A stretch of 64,000 nucleotides of DNA. Source: Arthrobacter sp. zg-Y1171. Lineage in GTDB: Bacteria > Actinomycetota > Actinomycetes > Actinomycetales > Micrococcaceae. Shown in pieces: positions 25,187 to 33,585 of the stretch (positions are counted from its first letter, which is position 1; every line of letters begins with the position of its first letter). A program made the position numbers and the translations under genes. The notes beneath the pieces are model-generated. The model made no database searches, was not told the origin of the DNA, and saw only the letters and a list, made by a program, of their open reading frames with translations. The stretch spans positions 1,116,001-1,180,000 of the forward strand of contig NZ_CP104264.1 of NCBI RefSeq assembly GCF_025244845.1, written 5' to 3'.

Positions 25187-26431
25187 ATGCAGCCTTCCGA
25201 CTCGATCTCCTCTGAACACGACTACGTCCGTTCCCGCCGGCCCGGTTCGGACCATCTGCCCCGGCGGGTGGTCCTGCTCGGTTCCACCGGGTCGATTGGA
25301 ACGCAGGCCATCGACGTGGCCGACGGCGCACCGGAGCGGTTCCGCATTGTGGCGCTGGCCGCCGGCGGGTCCAACCCGGAGCTCCTGGCCCGGCAGGCCG
25401 TGCACACCCGGGCAGAGGCGGTAGGCTGCGCCGCCGTCGACCTGCCCACCCTGCACCGGCACATCTCCGACGCTGCCGCCGCCGCCGGCATCACCGGATA
25501 TACACCTGAACTGTTTGTTGGAAAGTCCGCGGCCACCGCAATCGCCGCCTGGACCGAAGCCGACGTCGTGCTCAACGGCATCACCGGGTCGATCGGGCTG
25601 GAACCCACGCTGGCGGCGCTGGCCGCCGGGCACCTGCTGGCCCTGGCGAACAAGGAATCCCTCATCGTGGGCGGAGAGCTGGTCAAGCGTGCCGCTGCTC
25701 CCGGGCAGCTGGTTCCGGTGGACTCCGAGCATTCGGCACTCGCCCAGGCCCTGCGCTCAGGCACCCACGGCGAAGTGGACCGGCTGGTGGTGACGGCCTC
25801 GGGCGGTCCGTTCCGCGGGCGCAAGCGCGCCGAACTGGCGGACGTCACGCCGGAACAGGCACTGGCCCACCCGACCTGGAACATGGGCCGGGTGATCACC
25901 ACCAACTCGGCCAGCATGGTCAACAAGGCGCTGGAAGTCATTGAGGCCCACCTGCTGTTCGACATCCCGCTGGACCGGATCGACGTCGTCGTCCATCCGC
26001 AGTCCATGGTGCATTCCATGGTGCAGTTCGTGGACGGCTCCACCATTGCCCAGGTCTCGCCGCCGGATATGCGGCTGCCGATCGCGCTGGGCATGGGCTG
26101 GCCGCACCGGGTGCCCGGCGCCGCACAGCCCTGCGACTGGACCCAGGCCACCGAATGGACTTTCGAGCCCCTGGATGAGGAAGCCTTCCCAGCCGTCGCG
26201 CTGGCCAAGCAGGCGGCCGCTGCCGGGGGCACGCGCATGGCCGTCTACAACGCTGCCAACGAGGAAGCCGTGGACGCCTTCCACGACGGATTGATCGGGT
26301 TCACAGACATCGTTGATACGATCGCCGCCGTACTTGAGGAAGCCCCGGACTCGGGGCCGCTCACCCTCCAGTCGCTGCTGGCGGCGGAGGAGTGGGCACG
26401 TGCCGCCGCGCGGAAGCGTTGTGGAAGATGA
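25187..26431 (+). CDS. dxr: 1-deoxy-D-xylulose 5-phosphate reductoisomerase
   Basis: Second enzyme of the MEP isoprenoid pathway, making 2-C-methyl-D-erythritol 4-phosphate with NADPH; target of fosmidomycin. The 414-residue protein has the NADPH motif GSTGSIG (32-38), NKESLIVGG (about 157-165), the metal-binding PVDSEHSA region and the SGGPFRGR loop, MNKAL-type [13 protein letters not shown], and [13 protein letters not shown] 25187 is chosen: GATACT lies exactly 6 bases upstream, a leaderless-type arrangement. The dxr-rseP-ispG-GNAT order matches M. tuberculosis Rv2870c-Rv2867c. Confidence 0.95.
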   Translation: MQPSDSISSEHDYVRSRRPGSDHLPRRVVLLGSTGSIGTQAIDVADGAPERFRIVALAAGGSNPELLARQAVHTRAEAVGCAAVDLPTLHRHISDAAAAAGITGYTPELFVGKSAATAIAAWTEADVVLNGITGSIGLEPTLAALAAGHLLALANKESLIVGGELVKRAAAPGQLVPVDSEHSALAQALRSGTHGEVDRLVVTASGGPFRGRKRAELADVTPEQALAHPTWNMGRVITTNSASMVNKALEVIEAHLLFDIPLDRIDVVVHPQSMVHSMVQFVDGSTIAQVSPPDMRLPIALGMGWPHRVPGAAQPCDWTQATEWTFEPLDEEAFPAVALAKQAAAAGGTRMAVYNAANEEAVDAFHDGLIGFTDIVDTIAAVLEEAPDSGPLTLQSLLAAEEWARAAARKRCGR

Positions 26432-26462
26432 CAAGAGCCGCAGTTGAACTGAAGGAAGCCCG

Positions 26463-27806
26463 TTGACCATTCTGCTTTTCATCCTTGGCGTGCTGTTCGT
26501 GGCGACCGGCATTGCTGCCTCCATCGCCCTGCACGAGGTAGGCCACCTCCTGCCGGCCAAGGCCTTCAAGGTGCGGGTCACCCAGTACATGATCGGGTTC
26601 GGACCCACCGTTTTCTCCCGGACCCGCGGCGAAACCGAATACGGTGTCAAGGCACTGCCCCTGGGCGGTTACGTTTCCATGGTGGGTATGTTCCCGCCCA
26701 ACAAGGAACACGACGGCGAGGTGCGGCGTTCCAGCACCGGCATGTTCCAGCAGCTCGCCACCGAAGCGCGGCAGGCTGAGACCGACCGCCTGGTCGAGGG
26801 CGACGAGGACCGGGTCTTCTATAAGCTTCCCGTCTACAAGCGGATCATCATCATGCTCGGTGGGCCGTTCATGAACCTGCTGATCGGCGTCGTGCTTTTT
26901 GCGGTGCTGCTGATGGGCTTCGGCACCGCGCAGACCACCACCACGCTGGCCTCGGTCAACGAGTGCGTGATTTCCGCCGAGCAGCAGGCCGCCACCGGAC
27001 AGACCGACTGCACGGAAGCCGACCCGGCCGCCCCTGCCCATGAGGCGGGCCTGCTTCCCGGGGACACCATCACGAAGTTCGACGGCCGGGACGTTACGTC
27101 CTGGGAAGAGCTCACGGGCTGGATCCGCGAGGCTGCCGGACGCACGGTTCCGCTGACCTATGAGCGGGACGGCGTCGAAGCCCAGACCAGCATCACGCCG
27201 CTGCTCACGGAACGTCCGGTGGTGGGCGACGACGGCGCCGCCAAGACCGACGACGCCGGCAACTACCTCACGGAGGAAGTGGGCTTCATCGGAGTCGGCG
27301 CGGAGCAGGAACTGGTGAACCAGCCGGCCACGGCTGTGCTGCCTGCGGTGGGGGACAACCTGGTCAACATCGCCGGCGTGGTGGTCAACCTTCCCCAGCG
27401 CCTGGTGGACGTTGCCCAGGCCGCGTTCTCCTCCGAACCCCGGGACCCGAACGGACCCATGAGCGTGGTGGGCGTCGGCCGCATTGCCGGGGAAATCTCC
27501 GCCGAGGAAGCCATTCCGCTAACGGACCGGGTGGCAACGCTCATTGGACTCGTTGCCAGCGTGAACCTGGCGCTGTTCGTCTTCAACCTCATTCCGCTGC
27601 TGCCCCTGGACGGAGGCCACGTTGCCGGGGCGCTGTGGGAGGGACTGCGGCGCCGCGTGGCGAAACTGTTCCGCCGTCCGGACCCGGGGCCCTTCGACAT
27701 GGCGAAGCTGCTTCCGCTGACGTACGCCGTGGCGGTGCTGCTGATGGGGATGGGCGCGCTGCTGATCTACGCGGACATCGTGAAGCCGGTCAGCCTGTTC
27801 AACTAG
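26463..27806 (+). CDS. rseP: Site-2 intramembrane zinc metalloprotease (RseP/Rip1)
   Basis: Cleaves membrane substrates such as anti-sigma factors within the membrane. The 447-residue protein has the zinc site HEVGH (H24, E25, H28) in its first membrane segment, a second segment near 128-150 (IIIMLGGPFMNLLIGVVLF), a periplasmic PDZ domain (about 190-260, with AGLLPGDTITKFDGRDVTSW), and the third catalytic motif NLIPLLPLDGGH near 380-391. An inserted linker between the first motif and the second helix is normal for actinobacteria. TTG start at 26463 with AAGGAAG upstream. Located 31 bases after dxr. Confidence 0.94.
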   Translation: MTILLFILGVLFVATGIAASIALHEVGHLLPAKAFKVRVTQYMIGFGPTVFSRTRGETEYGVKALPLGGYVSMVGMFPPNKEHDGEVRRSSTGMFQQLATEARQAETDRLVEGDEDRVFYKLPVYKRIIIMLGGPFMNLLIGVVLFAVLLMGFGTAQTTTTLASVNECVISAEQQAATGQTDCTEADPAAPAHEAGLLPGDTITKFDGRDVTSWEELTGWIREAAGRTVPLTYERDGVEAQTSITPLLTERPVVGDDGAAKTDDAGNYLTEEVGFIGVGAEQELVNQPATAVLPAVGDNLVNIAGVVVNLPQRLVDVAQAAFSSEPRDPNGPMSVVGVGRIAGEISAEEAIPLTDRVATLIGLVASVNLALFVFNLIPLLPLDGGHVAGALWEGLRRRVAKLFRRPDPGPFDMAKLLPLTYAVAVLLMGMGALLIYADIVKPVSLFN

Positions 27807-27814
27807 GTTTCCCC

Positions 27815-27874
27815 GGTCCCGGTGCCGGGTGCCCGGTCCCGGTGCCGGGTGCCCGGTCCCGGTGCCGGGTGCGC
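27815..27874. repeat. 20-bp tandem repeat, three units
   Basis: Three consecutive units of GGTCCCGGTGCCGGGTGCCC (27815, 27835, 27855); the third has one change. Followed by degenerate GGTGCCGG/CTCCGGC words up to the 72-bp repeat module. Non-coding tail between rseP and repeat copy B. Confidence 0.85.
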
Positions 27875-27920
27875 GGTGCCGGGTCCGGTGCCGCTCCGGC
27901 GTCCGGTCCCGCTCCGGCGG

Positions 27921-28236
27921 CCGGAACGGCGGCAACGAAATCCCTTGCTCGCAGAGCTCGCCGGGATATTAAAGCCGCCTTATCCGGGCGCCTGCGCGGG
28001 TGCTGCGCGGGCACTGAGCCGGTGGTTCCCGCTGGTCCGGTGACCCCGCCTTATCCGGGCGCCTGCGCGGATGCTGTGCCGGTGGTTCCCGCTGGTCCGG
28101 TGACCCCGCCTTATCCGGGCGCCTGCGCGGGTGCTGTGCCGGTGGTTCCCGCTGCCTGCGGTTTGTCCAGATCCCTGCGGTTTGTCCGGATCCCTGCGCT
28201 GCGCGGCGCAGGGATTGCGACAAAACGCAGGGAATC
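27921..28236. repeat. Bipartite intergenic repeat, copy B
   Basis: Together with the 20-bp repeats this fills the 485-base gap between rseP and the next gene; no gene is supported there. Module 1 (27921-27992) is identical over 72 bp to 15016-15087. Module 2 has TTTGTCCAGATCCCT (28162) and TTTGTCCGGATCCCT (28181), then inverted AGGGATTGCGACAAA (28210) and a partial AGGGAATC (28229), again every 19 bp. The spacer between modules is expanded to 169 bp (53 bp in copy A) by 60-bp tandem repeats. Same orientation as copy A. Confidence 0.8.
27975..28152. repeat. 60-bp tandem repeat expanding repeat copy B
   Basis: 28021-28080 and 28081-28140 are identical except for one base. Each unit contains CCGCCTTATCCGGGCGCC, the 3' end of module 1 (27975-27992, then 28046 and 28106). 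A partial first unit precedes and the first 14 bases of a further unit (GGTGGTTCCCGCTG, 28141-28154) follow. The expansion therefore arose from the end of module 1. Confidence 0.85.
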
Positions 28237-28291
28237 TGAGTCGGGCCTCGGATCCACGTGTTTCAAGGCACGGGGTGGCAGGATGGCAGGC

Positions 28292-28759
28292 ATGAGTTCC
28301 GGGGGAGAAGCAGAAACAACCACCTTCCGTACGGGTTTGCCGGCACAGTACCGGCTGATCGTGGGTCTGCTGGGCTTGGCGGCTGCAGGCGGGAGCATCC
28401 TTGCCGCACTCGAAGCCGGGCCGTTGCCGCTCGTGCTGGGCGTGCTGATAGCCGTGGTGTTCGTAGCCGTCGTGATGATGACAGCTCGGATCCAGGTAGG
28501 CCCGGAAAGTGTGCAAATTCGGGTGGCGGTGGTGTTTGCCACCGAGATTCCGTATCGGGACATCACACGGGCCTCAGCAGGACCGGTTACCGGGCTGGCG
28601 GAGGGTATGGGGCTCCGGAGCCTTCCGGGGGCCAAAGGCTACCTAGTTGGCGGACCGTCAGTTCGGATCGAATGCGGGCCGAGCGTCGTGCTGGTGTCCT
28701 GCCGTGAACCGGCCCGGCTCCTGTCCTGCCTGGCCCGTCAGAACGTGCCTACGGCGTAG
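28292..28759 (+). CDS. Small membrane protein with PH-like C-terminal domain
   Basis: A 155-residue protein with two close hydrophobic segments (about residues 21-40 and 45-66), then a beta-rich domain: ARIQVGPESVQIRVAV, PYRDITRASA, GYLVGGPSVRIE, VLVSCREPARLLSCL. This layout, two TM helices followed by a strand-rich domain with an 'I-P-Y-x-D-I' element, is like bacterial PH-domain membrane proteins. No function can be assigned. ATG 28292 is preferred over ATG 28283 because AGGA lies 8 bases upstream. It stands directly after repeat copy B. Confidence 0.6.
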   Translation: MSSGGEAETTTFRTGLPAQYRLIVGLLGLAAAGGSILAALEAGPLPLVLGVLIAVVFVAVVMMTARIQVGPESVQIRVAVVFATEIPYRDITRASAGPVTGLAEGMGLRSLPGAKGYLVGGPSVRIECGPSVVLVSCREPARLLSCLARQNVPTA

Positions 28760-28940
28760 GCCTTCGAGCTTCCAATTCCGGCCACGCTGCCGCAGAGGGT
28801 CCCACTGTCTGGGACAGGTGGGTGCTGCTGGGGTCCCATCCGCCACAGCAGTACCACCGGGTGGGATGCTGTGCCCGCCGCCCGCGCCACGGCACCCCGC
28901 GACCCAGGCCCCCGCCTCAGCAGTTACCCCTCCCGCCGAG

Positions 28941-29003
28941 TTGCAAAAGAGAATGAACCCATAAACGGTTGCAATCTGATTTGCATACGCTTACGGTTGC
29001 AAC
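28941..29003. promoter_or_regulatory. TTGCA-repeat promoter of the SatD-like gene
   Basis: TTGCA occurs at 28941, 28969, 28981 and 28997, mostly as GTTGCAA or TTTGCAT. TTGCAA (28969-28974) and TACGGT (28992-28997) are 17 bases apart, and the ATG follows 6 bases after the second, so they can form a -35/-10 pair of a leaderless promoter. The repeats overlapping both elements suggest repression, possibly by the encoded HTH protein. Confidence 0.55.
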
Positions 29004-29633
29004 ATGTTCGTCCTCACGATCGACCAGCGCAACAGCCAGGGCAGCGAAGACAAGGTGCCGCAGCTCCTGGCTGCCCTCGCAGACCTGCCGATGCTGCTGG
29101 CCTTCGAACGGTCGGTGGGGGATGAGATCCAGGGCGTCTGCGACTCGGCCCGGACCGCTACCGACGCCGTTCTACGCGTCCTGCGGGACGGGGACTGGTA
29201 CGTGGGTGTCGGCGTCGGAGGGGTCCATGAACCCCTGCCGGCCAGCCCCCGCGCAGCAGGAGGACCGGCCTTTGTCGCGGCCCGCCGGGCGGTGGACCGG
29301 GCCAAGAAAAGCGGCGACCGGCCGCCCGTTGCGGTGGAGGGATCGCCGGGCGCCCCCGAGGCAGAGGCGGTCCTGGTCCTGCTCGGCCGCTTGATCGCCG
29401 AACGCACGGACGCCGAATGGCGGATCCTGCAGCACGTGGACCCCGGTAAATGGGGTTCGCAGACTGCTGCTGCCCGTAAGCTCGGCATCAGTTCCCAGGC
29501 GGTGAGCAAGGCGGCCAGGCGGGGCGGCTGGCAGGAGGAATGGGCTGCACGGCCCGCAGCGGCAGTGTTGCTGGAGCGTGCCGATGACCTCGCCGGCGGA
29601 ACGGGACCAGCTCAACGAAGGACGGATCAATGA
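29004..29633 (+). CDS. SatD-family-like regulator with C-terminal HTH
   Basis: A 209-residue protein. The N-terminal half (MFVLTIDQRNSQGSEDKVPQ, then FERSVGDEIQGVCDSA and LRDGDWYVGVGVGGVHEPLP) resembles the SatD family, including the conserved S/T-x-GDE element. The C-terminal part (about 128-180) carries a helix-turn-helix: WRILQHVDPGKWGSQTAAARKLGIS then SQAVSKAARRGGW. A DNA-binding role is inferred from this HTH. The stop overlaps the start of a membrane protein gene (ATGA), so the two form a coupled pair. The promoter carries TTGCA repeats. Confidence 0.72.
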   Translation: MFVLTIDQRNSQGSEDKVPQLLAALADLPMLLAFERSVGDEIQGVCDSARTATDAVLRVLRDGDWYVGVGVGGVHEPLPASPRAAGGPAFVAARRAVDRAKKSGDRPPVAVEGSPGAPEAEAVLVLLGRLIAERTDAEWRILQHVDPGKWGSQTAAARKLGISSQAVSKAARRGGWQEEWAARPAAAVLLERADDLAGGTGPAQRRTDQ

Positions 29634-29983
29634 CGATTGTGTGGGTTGTGACCGGGCTCCTGGCCGCCGCGCTGCTCGGCTGGCCCGTGACGGCCGGCGT
29701 GCTGCGCCTGGCCAGCGCAGTCCAGAACCCGCCGCCTCCGCCGCCGGCTGCCATCCTCCGCGGCGGGCTGGCGATCGGCGTGCTGGAACGCCTCGCGGTG
29801 GCCGCAGCGGTCCTGGCCGACGAGCCGGTGGCGATCGCCTACGTCGTCGCAGTGAAGGGGCTCGGACGGTACGCCGAGCTCAAGGAGACCCCGGCGGCGG
29901 CGGAGCGCTTCATCATCGGCACGCTGGCCTCCATGCTGTGGGCCGTGGCAGTAGCCGTTCCCATCCGCCTGTTCCTGCTGTAA
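29630..29983 (+). CDS. Small membrane protein coupled to the SatD-like gene
   Basis: A 117-residue hydrophobic protein: an N-terminal segment (about 3-30), a PPPPPP loop (about 35-40), a second hydrophobic stretch (48-75) and a C-terminal one (97-117). The middle has GYxxxxKGLGRYAEL-like VAVKGLGRYAELKETPAAAERFIIGTLAS, a motif shared by small membrane proteins next to SatD-like genes. No enzymatic motif. ATG 29630 overlaps the upstream stop by 4 bases. The pair probably acts together, with the soluble protein as regulator; this is inferred from coupling only. Confidence 0.7.
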   Translation: MTIVWVVTGLLAAALLGWPVTAGVLRLASAVQNPPPPPPAAILRGGLAIGVLERLAVAAAVLADEPVAIAYVVAVKGLGRYAELKETPAAAERFIIGTLASMLWAVAVAVPIRLFLL

Positions 29984-30042
29984 CCGTGCGCTGCCGGGCC
30001 CCCTGACCCGCTGCAGTCCGGGCATCCCGTAGGCTTTAGGGC

Positions 30043-30333
30043 ATGAGTATTTTTGCAGTTGAGTATGTCTACGACGCCGATTCGGCCGAACTCCGCGACC
30101 AGCACCGTCCCGCACACCGCCAGTGGCTGCAGCAGCTTGTGGATGAGGGGCATGTCCTGTCTGCGGGCGCGTTCGTGGACGGCGCCGGAGCGCTGCTGTT
30201 GGTTGTTGCAGAGGATGAAACCGGCCTGCTTGCCCTGCTGAAGCAGGATCCGTTCGCCGTTGTCGGCGCTATTTCCGGTATGAAGACCACTGCCTGGAAA
30301 CCTGCCCTCGGCGCATTCTCCGACCTCGCGTAG
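30043..30333 (+). CDS. YciI family protein
   Basis: A 96-residue protein of the YCII (dimeric alpha+beta, ferredoxin-like) family. Typical pattern: FAVEYVYDADSAELRDQHRPAHRQWLQQLVDEG with the conserved histidine in the RPAHRQWL segment (about 22-31), LSAGAFVDGAGALLLV, and DPFAVVGAISG. Family members include dehydrochlorinase-like and uncharacterised enzymes; no specific reaction can be given. TAGGCT lies 7 bases before the ATG, suggesting a leaderless transcript. Confidence 0.85.
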   Translation: MSIFAVEYVYDADSAELRDQHRPAHRQWLQQLVDEGHVLSAGAFVDGAGALLLVVAEDETGLLALLKQDPFAVVGAISGMKTTAWKPALGAFSDLA

Positions 30334-30473
30334 CCCTGACGTTCTAAGCCCACAGTGATATTCGCCCGCCCCCAGCAGTCTCTGTCCGGGGCGGGGTGAT
30401 AATAGGAAGGGCGCGTTTCATTAGCGCGCGCTTCACAGCCTAATACCTGCCGTTTCGGCACATGGAGGACGTT

Positions 30474-31640
30474 TTGACCTCGGTCAACCTTGGAATGCCA
30501 GCTGCACCGCCGCCCACGCTTGCGCCCCGCCGCAAGACCCGCCAGATCAAAGTGGGCTCCGTTGGAGTCGGCTCGGACTCGCCGATCAGCGTTCAGTCCA
30601 TGACCACCACCCCCACCACGGACATCAACGCGACTCTGCAGCAGATCGCCGAACTGACGGCGTCCGGCTGCGACATCGTCCGCGTTGCCTGCCCCAGCGC
30701 CGATGATGCGGCCGCGCTGCCGATCATTGCGAAGAAGTCCCAGATCCCGGTGATCGCTGACATCCACTTCCAGCCGAAGTATGTCTTCGCGGCGATCGAC
30801 GCCGGCTGTGCGGCGGTGCGTGTGAATCCCGGAAACATCCGGAAGTTCGACGACCAGGTCAAGCAGATCGCCAATGCCGCGAAGGACGCGGGCGTCTCCA
30901 TCCGCATCGGCGTGAACGCCGGGTCCCTCGACCCGCGGCTGCTGGCCAAGTACGGCAAGGCAACGCCGGAGGCGCTGGTTGAATCCGCCGTCTGGGAAGC
31001 ATCCCTCTTCGAGGAACACGACTTCCACGACTTCAAGATTTCCGTAAAGCACAATGACCCCGTGGTCATGGTGCGTGCCTACGAACTGCTGGCCGAACGC
31101 GGCGACTGGCCCCTGCACCTGGGCGTGACCGAAGCCGGTCCCGCTTTCCAGGGCACCATCAAGTCCGCCACTGCTTTCGGGGCGTTGCTGTCCAAGGGCA
31201 TCGGCGACACCATCCGCGTTTCCCTCTCCGCTCCTCCGGTGGAGGAGATCAAGGTTGGAAACCAGATCCTGCAGTCGCTGAACCTGCGGCCCCGCAAGCT
31301 CGAAATCGTCTCCTGCCCGTCCTGCGGGCGCGCCCAGGTGGACGTCTACACGCTGGCGGAGCAGGTCACCGCGGGCCTCGAAGGCATGACCATCCCGCTG
31401 CGCGTTGCCGTGATGGGCTGCGTAGTAAATGGACCCGGTGAAGCGCGCGAAGCGGACCTGGGTGTAGCCTCCGGTAACGGCAAGGGCCAGATCTTTGTCA
31501 AGGGTGAAGTTATCAAGACCGTCCCCGAAGACCAGATTGTGGAAACCCTCATCGAAGAAGCGATGAGGATCGCGGAAGATATGGGAGAACCCGATGGCGA
31601 GGATGCTGGGACGGGTGGCCCCATGGTTACCGTCAGCTAA
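30474..31640 (+). CDS. ispG: 4-hydroxy-3-methylbut-2-en-1-yl diphosphate synthase (flavodoxin-type)
   Basis: Converts MEcPP to HMBPP, penultimate step of the MEP pathway, with a [4Fe-4S] cluster. The 388-residue protein has the TIM-barrel start [35 protein letters not shown], and the C-terminal cluster ligands: two Cys in SCPSCGRAQ (about 279-284) and one in [10 protein letters not shown] (about 315), plus the conserved Glu of that motif. TTG 30474 is chosen: GGAGG lies 5 bases upstream, and the protein then begins [14 protein letters not shown] as in relatives; ATG 30462 would sit inside that ribosome site. Two genes of the same pathway (dxr, ispG) lie 4 kb apart here. Confidence 0.93.
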   Translation: MTSVNLGMPAAPPPTLAPRRKTRQIKVGSVGVGSDSPISVQSMTTTPTTDINATLQQIAELTASGCDIVRVACPSADDAAALPIIAKKSQIPVIADIHFQPKYVFAAIDAGCAAVRVNPGNIRKFDDQVKQIANAAKDAGVSIRIGVNAGSLDPRLLAKYGKATPEALVESAVWEASLFEEHDFHDFKISVKHNDPVVMVRAYELLAERGDWPLHLGVTEAGPAFQGTIKSATAFGALLSKGIGDTIRVSLSAPPVEEIKVGNQILQSLNLRPRKLEIVSCPSCGRAQVDVYTLAEQVTAGLEGMTIPLRVAVMGCVVNGPGEAREADLGVASGNGKGQIFVKGEVIKTVPEDQIVETLIEEAMRIAEDMGEPDGEDAGTGGPMVTVS

Positions 31641-32499
31641 GTCCGATATCCGCAGCGCCTCCTCGAGTGCGGCGCTGCGGATCCTGCGCGACGACGACAC
31701 CGTTGCACTGTGGGATCTGGCCGCCGCCGACCCGGTCGCCAACATTTTCATGCTTTCCCACTTGGAGACGGCCCGGACGGCAGCACCCACCTCGGCGGGT
31801 GGACGGATTGTGGGAGTGTTCGACGGCGGCACGCTGATCGGTGCGTGCTGGTCCGGTGTGAACGTGGTTCCAGTCGGTCTCGATGCCGATACCGGCCCGG
31901 AGGTCGGACAGTATCTGGCCAAGTCGCGGAACCGGTTCTCGTCCATCTTCGGTCCCTCAGAGGCGGTGCTCTCCCTCTGGTCCGAGCTTCGGAATGTTTC
32001 CCCGCAGCCGTTCGATGTCCGTCCGGAGCAGCCCCTGCTGCAGATCGCCGAGCCCTCCGCCGTCGTTGCGGCGCCGGGGCTGCGTCCTGCCCGCCTTGAA
32101 GAGCTCGATGTGCTGCTGCCCGCCTGCACGGCCATGTTCGAGGAAGAAGTGGGCTACTCGCCGGTCTCCAACGGAGACCGGCACTACCGGCAGCGGGTCA
32201 AGGGCCTGATCGAACGCCGTCAGTCGCTGGTGGATTTCGACGCCGCCGGCCGGGTGGTGTTCAAGGCCGAGCTCGGTACGGTCTCCCGGCAGGCCGTGCA
32301 GGTGCAGGGTGTCTGGATGAATCCGGAATACCGCGGACAGGGGCTGAGCCGGTCCTACATGTCCGCCGTCGTTGGCGCCGCCCTGGACGTTGCCCCGGTT
32401 GTCAGCCTGTATGTGAACTCCTATAACGCGCCGGCCCGTGCCACGTATGAGGCCGTCGGCTTCAATCAGGTGGGTACCTTCGCAACCATCCTCTTCTAG
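31594..32499 (+). CDS. GNAT acetyltransferase with N-terminal DUF4081 domain
   Basis: A 301-residue protein: an N-terminal domain (about 28-150) with [26 protein letters not shown], as in DUF4081 proteins, and a C-terminal GNAT domain with [21 protein letters not shown] (acetyl-CoA loop RGQGLS, about 240-260) and [19 protein letters not shown]. It corresponds in position and architecture to mycobacterial Rv2867c, next to ispG. Substrate unknown. ATG 31594, with GGGAGA upstream, overlaps the end of ispG by 47 bases. Confidence 0.87.
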   Translation: MARMLGRVAPWLPSAKSDIRSASSSAALRILRDDDTVALWDLAAADPVANIFMLSHLETARTAAPTSAGGRIVGVFDGGTLIGACWSGVNVVPVGLDADTGPEVGQYLAKSRNRFSSIFGPSEAVLSLWSELRNVSPQPFDVRPEQPLLQIAEPSAVVAAPGLRPARLEELDVLLPACTAMFEEEVGYSPVSNGDRHYRQRVKGLIERRQSLVDFDAAGRVVFKAELGTVSRQAVQVQGVWMNPEYRGQGLSRSYMSAVVGAALDVAPVVSLYVNSYNAPARATYEAVGFNQVGTFATILF

Positions 32500-32696
32500 C
32501 CTGCCCCCGCCCCCGCCCCAGCCCCTGCCCCGGCAGGTCTGTTCGGCGCGGTGTCCGGGATGCCGTAGGCTCTGGGCACGCACTCGGCACGGGGGAGCAG
32601 GTGCAATGCGCCGGCGGCACGCCCGCAGCCCCGTTCCGAGGTGCAGGCGCGGCCAGGCACCCTGTCCGCCGACAACGACGTTGGGGGATCAGGAAG

Positions 32697-33446
32697 ATGA
32701 GTGCTTTCACCACAAAAACAACAAGTTCCGCATTGCGGGCCGGACCCCGGCGGGCAGGAGCCGCAGGCGCGGGTCTGGCGCTGGCCCTGGTCCTCACCGG
32801 CTGCGGAGGAGGCGATGAGCCTGCTGCCCGCGACGGCGGAGCGGCCGCGACCGCAACCGGCGCAGGAGCACTCAGCGGTGCGGAGCTGGCCGCCGTCCTG
32901 AGCGAGGTTAACACCGATCTGGACATCGGCGGCACGGTGCTGGAAGAGGCCCAGCTGAAGCAGAACACGGCCCGGAGCGTGGAGGCCATGAAGGGTGTCG
33001 AGTACAGCCCCTGCAACCCGACCGAGGGCATCGATCCGACGAAGGCTCTCCGCGAGGCCAGTATGGGTGCCTTGGCTATCGAGGGCAACGCCCCGGGCAT
33101 GCCGGACACCATCTCCGTTATCAGCTGGTCCAGTGAAGAGGCCGTTGCGGAAGAATCCAAGATGAGTAAGCGGCAGCTCGCGTCCTGCCCCGAGTACAGC
33201 TTGACCGCCAACGGGCGGACAGTTTCCCTGGCTGGTGAAGCGCTTGACATGCCTACCGTCGGCGACGCATCGCAGGCATACGTCACCCGCCAGACCGCCA
33301 ACGGCACCACGCAGACGTCAGTGGTACTGACCGCTTGGTCCGGGACGAATTCGGTACAGATCACGCTCCACGAGGCAGATCCCCAGGAAAGCATCCGCTA
33401 CGTCGCGCCGCTCCTCGAGGAGGTACTGGACCGCATTGGGGGCTAG
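32697..33446 (+). CDS. Lipoprotein of the tandem three-gene family, first copy
   Basis: A 249-residue secreted lipoprotein: basic N-terminus, hydrophobic stretch and lipobox LVLTGC with the lipidated Cys36. The mature part starts with a Gly/Ala/Asp-rich linker, then SGAELAAVLSEVNTDL, a Cys (YSPCNPTEG), VISWSSEEAVAEESKM, a second Cys (LASCPEYSLTANG), and ends in a helix-rich VAPLLEEVLDRI. The two next genes share this plan (helix, Cys, strand, Cys), so they are paralogues. A resemblance to extracytoplasmic PknH-type sensor domains is possible but not shown. ATG 32697, with an AGGAAG site. Confidence 0.78.
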   Translation: MSAFTTKTTSSALRAGPRRAGAAGAGLALALVLTGCGGGDEPAARDGGAAATATGAGALSGAELAAVLSEVNTDLDIGGTVLEEAQLKQNTARSVEAMKGVEYSPCNPTEGIDPTKALREASMGALAIEGNAPGMPDTISVISWSSEEAVAEESKMSKRQLASCPEYSLTANGRTVSLAGEALDMPTVGDASQAYVTRQTANGTTQTSVVLTAWSGTNSVQITLHEADPQESIRYVAPLLEEVLDRIGG

Positions 33447-33585
33447 CACCGATTTAGGGTGAGCCGGATCACGTGGTTAGGATTCTCAGCGGGCTTCCTA
33501 TCCGGAAGCCATGGCCCAATGCCGGCGGCAAAACAAAGAAATGTTGCCGGATTGCGGCCGGAGAAACATCCAAAATGGGGGAATA

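Noticed and set aside
15016..27992. Composite transposon or genomic island bounded by the two repeats
   Set aside because: The 13 kb between the copies holds core genes (dxr, leucine catabolism) with host-like composition, and no transposase or integrase; the direct repeats are better seen as dispersed elements.
27975..28152. CRISPR-like array from the 60-bp repeats
   Set aside because: The units are contiguous with no unique spacers, and no cas genes are present.
28799..28815. Terminator after the PH-like gene (GTCCCA/TGGGAC)
   Set aside because: Only a 6-bp stem without a T-run in a GC-rich region; too weak to call.
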